Assembly (NCBI GenBank): GCA_014381795.1
Contig: JACNKY010000385.1
Location: forward strand, 1-5,277
Length of the DNA stretch: 5,277 bases
Direction of reading: 5' to 3'
DNA from: Pseudomonadota bacterium
GTDB lineage: Bacteria; SAR324; NAC60-12
How positions within the stretch are numbered: position 1 is the first letter of the stretch; every line of letters begins with the position of its first letter. The position numbers were made by a program, and so were the translations under genes. The notes under the pieces are model-generated. The model saw only the letters and a list, made by a program, of their open reading frames with translations, searched no databases and was not told where the DNA came from. This document shows positions 1 to 5,277 of this stretch, in pieces.

Positions 1-2
1 CT

Positions 3-437
3 ACGATTCCGTTGGTGCGTTTTGCGAAGGAGCTTGATTTTCTAACCGTAGTCATAGATCCACGCACAGTTTTCGCCAATCCGGAACGTTTTCCTGTTCC
101 ACCGGATCAACTCATTTCAAAATGGCCGGAAGATGTTCTACCGGACTTTCCGCTCAACGAAGACACATACGCCATTTTACTCACCCATGATCCGAAAATC
201 GATGACCCTGCGTTGCACATTTTGCTCAAAAATAAGCTGACTTACATCGGAGCCCTGGGTAGCAGCAGAACCCACGCCAAGCGTTGTGCACGGCTTGAAG
301 AAGCCGGATTTGACACTGCTTCAATAGCTCAAATCAAAGGGCCTGCAGGAGCGGATATCGGTGCAGAGACTGCGGCGGAAATAGCACTCAGCATGATCGC
401 AGAAGTAGTGGCGGCCAAACATGGAAAACTGAAATAA
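3..437 (+). CDS. xdhC: XdhC/CoxI-family molybdenum hydroxylase maturation factor, C-terminal part (5' truncated by window edge)
   Basis: Members of this family help load or sulfurate the molybdenum cofactor of xanthine dehydrogenase-type and CO dehydrogenase-type hydroxylases in the cytoplasm; they are not subunits of the mature enzyme. The visible 144 residues are the C-terminal Rossmann-like XdhC domain. Counting from the first full codon at 3, it shows a strand with VVIDPR (about 16-21), a LLTHD strand end (59-63), the hallmark YIGALGSSRTHAKR (81-94), and the closing GPAGADIGAET then AEIALSMIAEVVA segment (from 113). The frame is open to the left edge and the residues before the TTG at 12 (T-I-P) fit the family, so the true start lies upstream and that TTG is not a start. 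It ends at TAA 435-437. No molybdenum hydroxylase gene is visible, so the client enzyme is unknown. The family call is strong; the choice between XdhC and CoxI names is not settled by this fragment. Confidence 0.88.
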   Translation, partial: TIPLVRFAKELDFLTVVIDPRTVFANPERFPVPPDQLISKWPEDVLPDFPLNEDTYAILLTHDPKIDDPALHILLKNKLTYIGALGSSRTHAKRCARLEEAGFDTASIAQIKGPAGADIGAETAAEIALSMIAEVVAAKHGKLK

Positions 438-489
438 CCGTTTTGCTGGGCCACTACGGAGACAATGAACAGGAAAGTTAAATTATACG

Positions 490-513
490 CTAAAAGCAGT
501 GTTTAGTTTTTTT
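490..513 (+). terminator. Weak candidate intrinsic terminator after the XdhC-family gene
   Basis: A 5-bp inverted repeat, CTAAA (490-494) and TTTAG (502-506), encloses a 7-base loop and is followed at once by seven T residues (507-513). It sits 53 bases past the stop codon of the plus-strand gene, in the gap between two convergent genes. The stem is short and AT-rich, so it would be a poor terminator alone; the T-tract and the location are the main support. No comparable hairpin plus T-tract is visible for the minus-strand glpK transcript in this gap. Confidence 0.35.
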
Positions 514-557
514 CTTAGTTGCCAACCCTTAGAAGTCCATAGCAGCCAAAAGAAGGT

Positions 558-2060
558 CTAAAGAGATTCCGGAACAATCCAGCCCTTGGAACGTTCAACC
601 GCCCGGCTCCAGTCTTTCATTTTTTGCTCGGCATTTGCTCTGGAAATGTTTGCCGAAAATGTTTTCTCTTCCTGCCAGAGATTCCTGATTTCCGTTTGAT
701 TCTCCCAAACACCAACTGCCAATCCCGCCAGAAATGCAGCGCCCATCGCCGTAGTTTCCAGTATCTGCGGTCGTGTAACATTAAGTCCTAGAAGATCCGC
801 CTGAAACTGACATAAAAAATTATTGGCCGCGGCACCTCCGTCGATACGGAGTTCTTTAATGTTTGTTCCGGTATCTTTGGCAATGCTACTGATAACCTCA
901 GCTGATTGAAACGCGATTGCTTCCAACGAAGCCCGAACAATGTGACTGCGGTTTGTATCTCGTGTCAGTCCGACAATCGTGCCACGGGCGTATGGATCCC
1001 AGTGCGGCGCGCCAAGTCCGACGAAAGCCGGAACCACAAAAACACCTCCGGAATCTTCAACTGATTCCGCCATAGCCTGAGTTTCGGATGCATCTTCAAA
1101 AAGCTGTAGTCCGTCTCGCAGCCACTGCACAAGAGCACCGGCGATAAAAACCGAGCCTTCTAGCGCATAAGTCACTTTATCCTCAATTTGCCAGGCGATG
1201 GTGGTCAACAGTCCGTGTTTGGAAAATACCGGTTCTGAACCCGTGTTGCTAATCATAAAACAACCTGTACCATAAGTGTTTTTGGTCATTCCAGGTTCAA
1301 AACAAGCTTGTCCGAACAATGCCGCCTGTTGATCTCCGGCGACACCCGAAATGGGTGCTGCTCCTCCAAACAGTTCCGGATTTACTGTGGCAATCAAACC
1401 GCTCGAGGGCTTAACTTCCGGCAAAGTTTCAACTGGAATTCCAAAGCGTGCGAGAATTTCCGCGTCCCATTCACAGGCTTCGATATTGAAAACTTGTGTT
1501 CTCGAAGCATTGCTGATTTCCGTGGCGTGAACACGACCGCCCGTCAATTTCCAGATCAGCCAGGAATCAACAGTGCCGAAACAGAGCTTCCCCTGATCCG
1601 CCAGTTTCTGGGCCTGCGGAACATTTTGCAGAATCCAGCGCATTTTGGTTCCAGAAAAATATGGATCCGTGACCAAGCCGGTTCTCATTCTCAAAAGACT
1701 GTCAAAACCTTCTGCCTTCAATTCCTCGCAAAAATCAGCGGTACGCCGGCATTGCCAGTTAATCGCAGGGCCAAGTGCTCTTCCACTTTCACGATTCCAG
1801 GCAATCGTGCTTTCTCGTTGATTGGTTATTCCGACCGCGCTGATGTCTTTCATCGTCAGTTTTGCTTGCGACAAAGCAGCTTCGATGGTTTGACGCTGAC
1901 TGTTCCAAATGTCTTCCGGAACTTGTTCCACCCATCCGGATTGTGGAAATTGACAGTCCAGAGCAGCATTTGCTTCTGCGACAATTTTGCCGTTTTCGTC
2001 AAACAAAATAGTACGTGAACTGGTGGTACCCTGATCCAGGGCCATGATAATATGTGACAT
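558..2060 (-). CDS. glpK: Glycerol kinase
   Basis: Phosphorylates glycerol with ATP to sn-glycerol 3-phosphate in the cytoplasm, trapping glycerol for catabolism or lipid synthesis. The 500-residue length is normal for this FGGY-family kinase. Seen motifs: phosphate-binding DQGTTSSR (9-16), GITNQRE (77-83) with glycerol-contacting R82 and E83, the FGGY signature from Y134 through K139 and W142 to N146, VAGDQQAALFG (240-250) with the expected catalytic base D243, NTYGTGCF (261-268), PAFVGLGAPHWDPYARG (344-360), and the ATP-site DGGAAANNF (407-415). The ATG start has a good Shine-Dalgarno, AAGGAAG at 2067-2073, six bases away. It lies 14 bases downstream of ispF on the same strand, so the two are probably co-transcribed. 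Compared with my recollection of E. coli GlpK, the Arg of the fructose-1,6-bisphosphate loop is Ala234 here and the C-terminal IIA-Glc docking segment is not conserved, so these controls are probably absent (inference). No glpF, glpD or glpR is visible. Confidence 0.97.
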   Translation of the reverse strand: MSHIIMALDQGTTSSRTILFDENGKIVAEANAALDCQFPQSGWVEQVPEDIWNSQRQTIEAALSQAKLTMKDISAVGITNQRESTIAWNRESGRALGPAINWQCRRTADFCEELKAEGFDSLLRMRTGLVTDPYFSGTKMRWILQNVPQAQKLADQGKLCFGTVDSWLIWKLTGGRVHATEISNASRTQVFNIEACEWDAEILARFGIPVETLPEVKPSSGLIATVNPELFGGAAPISGVAGDQQAALFGQACFEPGMTKNTYGTGCFMISNTGSEPVFSKHGLLTTIAWQIEDKVTYALEGSVFIAGALVQWLRDGLQLFEDASETQAMAESVEDSGGVFVVPAFVGLGAPHWDPYARGTIVGLTRDTNRSHIVRASLEAIAFQSAEVISSIAKDTGTNIKELRIDGGAAANNFLCQFQADLLGLNVTRPQILETTAMGAAFLAGLAVGVWENQTEIRNLWQEEKTFSANISRANAEQKMKDWSRAVERSKGWIVPESL

Positions 2061-2066
2061 CCTAAA

Positions 2067-2073
2067 CTTCCTT
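2067..2073 (-). promoter_or_regulatory. Shine-Dalgarno of glpK, adjoining the ispF stop
   Basis: Read on the minus strand the bases are AAGGAAG, six bases ahead of the glpK ATG. They begin one base after the ispF TAA (2075-2077), so a ribosome finishing ispF stops right at the glpK initiation site. This supports translational coupling and one transcript, and it fixes the glpK start. Confidence 0.65.
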
Positions 2074-2074
2074 T

Positions 2075-2554
2075 TTAGTTTGTGGATTGAAAAAGCACAA
2101 TTGCCTGTGCCGCAATTCCTTCTTCACGGCCGATTAGACCAAGCCGCTCAGTGGTGGTCGCTTTTATCGAAACTTGATCGATCTTAAGCTTCAGCACAGC
2201 GGCTATATTTTTTCTCATTTCCAAAAGGTGAGGACTCATTTTTGGTTTTTCTGCCATGATGATGCTGTCGAGATTTGCGCAGACAAAACCTTTTTCTGCA
2301 GCTAGTAGTTGAACATGACTTAGCAATTCCAGACTGTCTGCCCCTTGATACTTAGCATCTGTGTCCGGAAAATGCTGACCGATGTCGCCCAGAGCGAGCG
2401 CACCGAGAATTGCGTCCATAACAGCATGAACCAGAACATCCGCGTCTGAATGTCCTAGCAAACCTTTAGGGTGAGGAATCTTTACTCCCCCAATTATCAA
2501 CGGACGATCTGCTGCAAGTGCATGCACGTCAAAGCCTATACCTGTTCTATACAT
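2075..2554 (-). CDS. ispF: 2-C-methyl-D-erythritol 2,4-cyclodiphosphate synthase
   Basis: Fifth enzyme of the MEP route to isoprenoid precursors: it converts 4-diphosphocytidyl-methylerythritol 2-phosphate to the cyclic diphosphate, releasing CMP. It acts in the cytoplasm as a homotrimer with a divalent metal in each active site. The 159 residues match the normal single-domain length. Seen motifs: GFDVH (7-11), with metal ligands D9 and H11; GHSDADVLVHAVMDA (34-48), which fits the family signature and carries the third ligand H43; DIGQHFPDTD (57-66); and the substrate/CMP-binding KATTTERLGLIGREEG (121-136). The ATG is preceded by AGGA three bases away, a slightly close Shine-Dalgarno, but no other start would keep the N-terminal GFDVH motif. 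There is no ispD fused or adjacent; the upstream side is the divergent region facing the ATP synthase operon. It heads the unit with glpK. I could not identify a convincing minus-strand promoter. Confidence 0.97.
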   Translation of the reverse strand: MYRTGIGFDVHALAADRPLIIGGVKIPHPKGLLGHSDADVLVHAVMDAILGALALGDIGQHFPDTDAKYQGADSLELLSHVQLLAAEKGFVCANLDSIIMAEKPKMSPHLLEMRKNIAAVLKLKIDQVSIKATTTERLGLIGREEGIAAQAIVLFQSTN

Positions 2555-2613
2555 TTTTCCTGTAATGTCTGTTTGTCCCGTGAATCATTAATCGTCGTAA
2601 GTTATCTGTTATT

Positions 2614-2652
2614 GACAGCTGCATGTGTTCTCTACCGAAGATAGCTGTATGT
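2614..2652. repeat. Tandem imperfect 13-mer direct repeat, possible operator pair
   Basis: GACAGCTGCATGT (2614-2626) recurs as GATAGCTGTATGT (2640-2652). The copies match at 11 of 13 positions, both differences are C/T, and the starts are 26 bases apart (about two and a half helical turns). The AGCT core also lets ACAGCT (2615-2620) pair with AGCTGT (2643-2648) as a 6-bp stem. The repeat lies 60-98 bases upstream of the ispF start, where a regulator or promoter element could sit. Its function is unknown and chance is possible. Confidence 0.35.
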
Positions 2653-2670
2653 TAAAATACTTATATATTT

Positions 2671-2684
2671 GGAAAATATTTTCC
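2671..2684. promoter_or_regulatory. Perfect 14-bp palindrome, candidate operator
   Basis: GGAAAATATTTTCC equals its own reverse complement over all 14 bases. It lies in the divergent region, about 117 bases ahead of ispF and about 187 ahead of the first ATP synthase gene. A loopless palindrome of this kind suits a dimeric DNA-binding protein better than an RNA hairpin. The regulator cannot be named from sequence. The AT-rich setting raises the odds of chance, though the GG/CC ends make the match less trivial. Confidence 0.4.
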
Positions 2685-2737
2685 CATTGTTTCGGTATTG
2701 CAACATCAAACTGAAGACTGTCGTGAATGTTTCTTGA

Positions 2738-2766
2738 TTAAATACAAAACGACAAATGATTATAAC
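2738..2766 (+). promoter_or_regulatory. Possible upstream promoter for the ATP synthase operon
   Basis: A near-consensus -10 box, TATAAC (2761-2766), lies 17 bases after a poor -35, TTAAAT (2738-2743). A TGA directly before the overlapping TTATAA (2760-2765) also resembles an extended -10. It is an alternative to the site at 2793-2821. AT-rich DNA gives such matches by chance. Confidence 0.22.
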
Positions 2767-2792
2767 ATTCTACAAATAAAATAGAAATATGC

Positions 2793-2821
2793 TTGACTTT
2801 GTTTTATAAAATGTGTTAAAA
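2793..2821 (+). promoter_or_regulatory. Candidate sigma70-type promoter for the ATP synthase operon
   Basis: TTGACT (2793-2798) matches five of six bases of the -35 consensus. After a 17-base spacer comes TTAAAA (2816-2821), a weaker -10 match. Transcription would start near 2828, leaving a leader of roughly 40 bases before the ATG at 2871. The -35 box is the best plus-strand match seen in the gap; the -10 is mediocre. Confidence 0.4.
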
Positions 2822-2870
2822 AGTGTGGTTAAGATTCATTAATATTTAAGACATCAGTAGCTGGCAGGAT

Positions 2871-3350
2871 ATGGATTTCAAACAGGCAATCATAGATAAC
2901 GCGTGGGGCGGCATCAACATGGATTATGGTTTGCTGCATCTGCAGTTAGCCACGCCTACGGCTGTGTTGATCATTCTTTTTATTATGATTGTAACCCTGA
3001 ACAAACTTTTGTTCCAGCCTGTTTTAAGAACTCTCGACAACAGAAATGAAGTGATTGATAAAAGTCAAAACCGTGTAATTCAGATAAATGAGGAGCTTGA
3101 GCGTCTCAAAGCGGATTTTCAGCAAAAGCTTGATACAGTACGGACAGAAGTACTCCATCTCAGGAACGTTGGTCATGAAAAAGGGATCCATGCACGTGAG
3201 ACGATGATCACTGCAGAACGAGCAGAATTACAGGCTGAGCATGACAAAAATATTGCAGAGCTGGATGGTGAAATAGCAGCCACCAAAATTTATTTTGCCA
3301 AATTGAATCAGGAAATATCTGCTTCCATCAGCAAGCAATTATTAAGCTAG
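2871..3350 (+). CDS. atpF': F-type ATP synthase subunit b' (first of two b-type stalk subunits)
   Basis: Peripheral-stalk subunit of the membrane F1Fo ATP synthase, expected to pair with the b subunit encoded next and to hold the catalytic head against rotation. Of 159 residues, about 28-46 form one hydrophobic membrane segment (AVLIILFIMIVTLNKLLF), followed by the family-typical FQPVLRTLDNRNEVI (48-62) and a long charged helical region to the C-terminus, consistent with a coiled coil. The weak sequence conservation is usual for b-type subunits; gene order supplies most of the identification. Start choice is uncertain: ATG 2871 has AGGA only one base away, while ATG 2919 (Met17) gives MDYGLLHLQL directly before the membrane segment, closer to family N-termini, and about 143 residues. 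It is the first gene of the operon; no subunit a or c gene lies ahead of it. Confidence 0.85.
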   Translation: MDFKQAIIDNAWGGINMDYGLLHLQLATPTAVLIILFIMIVTLNKLLFQPVLRTLDNRNEVIDKSQNRVIQINEELERLKADFQQKLDTVRTEVLHLRNVGHEKGIHARETMITAERAELQAEHDKNIAELDGEIAATKIYFAKLNQEISASISKQLLS

Positions 3351-3459
3351 AAACGTAACGGCCTCACACAGATGACAACAGCAGACCATTCCCGCTTAGT
3401 TATTCAGGCTTTTTTGTGCAAGGCATTTCCCACAGCTTAATTCACCACTGTTGAGTAAA
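3351..3459 (+). other. Unusually long gap between the two b-subunit genes
   Basis: About 109 bases (100 if the TTG at 3451 is the next start) separate the b' stop from the b start, in an operon where the next junctions overlap by 4 bases or are 6 bases long. It contains a 22-codon open frame from ATG 3372 to TAA 3438-3440 with no clear Shine-Dalgarno, and a run of six T at 3411-3416 without a supporting hairpin. No promoter or terminator is convincing. Confidence 0.5.
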
Positions 3460-4047
3460 ATGTTTCAGAAAGAAAACATGTTTCGACTTTCCACTTTAAT
3501 CATCTTTGTCTCATTTTGGAGTACTGCGCTTTATGCTGCAGGAGGAGAAGACGCTGGTTCTCCACTTATGGACTTCATCTGGAAAGTAGTCAATGTCGTT
3601 GTACTAGCGGCAATCATTTACAAATTCGCAAAGAAACCTGTGGCAGCAGCACTCGGACTTTCTGCTGAATCCGCAAAAAAAGACCTGGATGAAGCGAGGA
3701 ATGCCGAAGAAAAAATAATTGCTGACCTGAGTGAAATGCGCTCCAAAATTTCCGGACTGGAAAAGGAAACCCTCGAAATGGTCGAGTCTGCAAAAAAAGA
3801 CGCCAAAGACGCAAAAGCACGGATCGTTAAAGAAGGCAAACTTGAAATTCAACGTATGAAGCAGCAGGCCAGTTTTGCGTTGAAACAAGAGCAAAGAAAA
3901 GCTGAAGATGATTTGCGACGTTGGATTGCTGACGAAAGTGTGAAATTGGCAGAAGGTACTTTGAAAAAAGAGATCAACCAAAACGAGCAAAAAAAGTTAG
4001 TGAAAAATTTTGTGGATCAACTCAATCAGTCTGAAGGGGCAACGTGA
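3460..4047 (+). CDS. atpF: F-type ATP synthase subunit b (second b-type stalk subunit, with signal-peptide-like N-terminus)
   Basis: Second peripheral-stalk subunit, expected to heterodimerise with b'. From Met3460 it has 195 residues. An N-terminal hydrophobic stretch (about 8-24, ending LYAAGG) looks like a signal peptide with a possible cleavage after LYA. Next come GGEDAGSP and the expected b-type membrane segment, DFIWKVVNVVVLAAIIYKFAKKPV (about 38-61). A long Lys/Glu/Ala-rich helical region to the C-terminus fits a coiled-coil stalk. Starts at TTG 3451, ATG 3460 and ATG 3478 are all possible and none has a strong Shine-Dalgarno. ATG 3460 is chosen over the rare TTG; 3478 would leave a tidy MFRLSTLII signal-like start. 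The stop TGA overlaps the atpH GTG. From memory, Geobacter-type b subunits have a similar N-terminus. Identity is firm from context and domain layout; the exact start is not. Confidence 0.87.
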   Translation: MFQKENMFRLSTLIIFVSFWSTALYAAGGEDAGSPLMDFIWKVVNVVVLAAIIYKFAKKPVAAALGLSAESAKKDLDEARNAEEKIIADLSEMRSKISGLEKETLEMVESAKKDAKDAKARIVKEGKLEIQRMKQQASFALKQEQRKAEDDLRRWIADESVKLAEGTLKKEINQNEQKKLVKNFVDQLNQSEGAT

Positions 4048-4586
4048 GTCAAGGAGTTATTGCTCGGCGTTATGCCAAGGCCCTAATCAAATTGGCAGAA
4101 AAAGGGCAAGAGCTTGAAAAAACTGGTGAGTGTTTTTCCGAAATAGCTCTAGCATATCAAGATTCCGCAGAGTTGAGAGAAGTCCTTTCTGACCCAAAGG
4201 TTTCTACAGAACTGAAACAGAGTGTTCTCAAAGCAGTTTTAAAAAAATTAAAAGCACCTGCACTGGTTGACACATTCAGCCGTTACCTTTTATCAAAACG
4301 TAGAATTGCCCTGCTGCCAAGTATAGAAAGTGCTTTTAATTTATTACTGCAAGATAAATTGGGCCGCATTGAAGCCCGTGTAACCGTAGCACACGAGTTA
4401 CCAAACGCGACTGTAGCAAAACTGGAAAAATCCATTTCGGAATATTCTGGCAAAGACGTCGCAATCAGCATTACCATCGACCCTGCCATCATAGGCGGAA
4501 TCGTGACGCGTATCGGTTCCGTGGTAATTGATGGGAGTATTCACACGCAATTAAATCAGATACGTCAAACAATTATCCGAGGCTGA
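4044..4586 (+). CDS. atpH: F-type ATP synthase subunit delta
   Basis: Cytoplasmic F1 subunit that joins the top of the alpha3beta3 head to the b'/b peripheral stalk (the OSCP equivalent). At 180 residues it has normal length. The N-terminal helical domain starts VIARRYAKALIKLAEK (5-20). The middle has FSRYLLSKRRIALLPSI (78-94), and the C-terminal domain has the family signature ITIDPAIIGGIVTRIGSVVIDGSI (143-166), followed by LNQIRQTI. Translation starts at GTG 4044, which shares bases with the atpF TGA in a GTGA overlap, suggesting coupling. AAGGGG a few bases ahead is a good Shine-Dalgarno and supports this start. atpA follows after 6 bases. Confidence 0.95.
   Translation: MSQGVIARRYAKALIKLAEKGQELEKTGECFSEIALAYQDSAELREVLSDPKVSTELKQSVLKAVLKKLKAPALVDTFSRYLLSKRRIALLPSIESAFNLLLQDKLGRIEARVTVAHELPNATVAKLEKSISEYSGKDVAISITIDPAIIGGIVTRIGSVVIDGSIHTQLNQIRQTIIRG

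Positions 4587-5277
<691 letters not shown>

Larger units (their letters stand above)
2555..2870. other. Divergent intergenic region between ispF and the ATP synthase operon
   Basis: This 316-base stretch is visibly AT-rich, especially from about 2650 to 2850, and must hold the promoters of both the minus-strand ispF-glpK unit and the plus-strand atp operon. Reading all frames gave only very short open frames (8 to 24 codons) without convincing ribosome binding sites, so I see no protein gene. No tRNA-like or other structured RNA was recognised. Within it are a perfect 14-bp palindrome, a tandem imperfect 13-mer and two possible plus-strand promoters, listed separately. Confidence 0.7.

Noticed and set aside
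528..563. Possible hairpin terminator for glpK on the minus strand (CTTTAGA with TCTAAGG)
   Set aside because: The seven-pair stem includes a wobble pair, has a loop of over 20 bases, and is not followed by a T-tract on that strand.
1308..2018. A 236-codon plus-strand open frame opposite glpK
   Set aside because: It lies wholly antisense to an unmistakable glycerol kinase, has no recognisable domain, and is rich in Cys, Arg, Ser and Phe as expected for a shadow frame.
2612..2617. Perfect TTGACA -35 box on the plus strand
   Set aside because: No acceptable -10 at 15-19 bases downstream, and it is about 250 bases from the atp start; it also overlaps the tandem repeat.
2632..2706. A 24-codon minus-strand open frame in the divergent region
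   Set aside because: No convincing Shine-Dalgarno; the composition follows the AT-rich intergenic DNA and it overlaps the likely regulatory sites.
3372..3440. A 22-codon open frame (MTTADHSRLVIQAFLCKAFPTA) between the b' and b genes
   Set aside because: No clear ribosome binding site and no recognisable family; a frame this short is easily chance. Kept only as a finding about the gap.
3604..3990. Minus-strand open frames of 68 to 128 codons opposite atpF
   Set aside because: The Phe/Leu-rich products mirror the Lys/Glu-rich coiled coil on the plus strand; they are shadows.
4283..4492. A 69-codon minus-strand open frame opposite atpH
   Set aside because: Antisense to the conserved delta subunit with no features of its own.

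Overview
The window is a stretch of bacterial housekeeping chromosome with no sign of mobile DNA, phage, CRISPR or RNA genes. The organism is a bacterium with moderate base composition that uses the MEP isoprenoid route (ispF). The ATP synthase genes are ordered b', b, delta, alpha with no a or c subunit gene in front, and the second b subunit begins with a signal-peptide-like segment. From memory, both traits recall Geobacter-like and related delta-type (SAR324/Desulfobacterota-like) proteobacteria. This placement is an inference from gene order and protein features, not from a database search.

Layout. (1) Positions 1-437, plus strand: the C-terminal part of an XdhC/CoxI-family maturation factor for molybdenum hydroxylases, cut off by the left edge. 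(2) Positions 438-557: a short convergent gap with a weak hairpin followed by a T-tract. (3) Positions 558-2554, minus strand: a two-gene unit, ispF followed 14 bases later by glpK, with the glpK Shine-Dalgarno touching the ispF end. (4) Positions 2555-2870: an AT-rich divergent intergenic region. It holds a perfect 14-bp palindrome, an imperfect tandem 13-mer, and plausible plus-strand promoters. (5) From 2871 to the right edge, plus strand: the start of an F-type ATP synthase operon with atpF' (b'), atpF (b), atpH (delta) and the first 228 codons of atpA (alpha), which runs off the window.

How the genes work together. The b' and b proteins should form the heterodimeric peripheral stalk anchored in the membrane. 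Delta clamps that stalk to the top of the alpha3beta3 head, and alpha starts the catalytic head. Gamma, beta and epsilon are expected just beyond the right edge; the a and c genes must lie elsewhere. The ispF and glpK products act in unrelated pathways (isoprenoid precursors and glycerol phosphorylation), and their pairing looks like a lineage-specific operon. I found no strong candidate for an undescribed system. The most interesting items are the intergenic palindrome and tandem repeat, the loss of both known allosteric sites in GlpK, and the unusual N-terminus and 5' gap of the second b-subunit gene.
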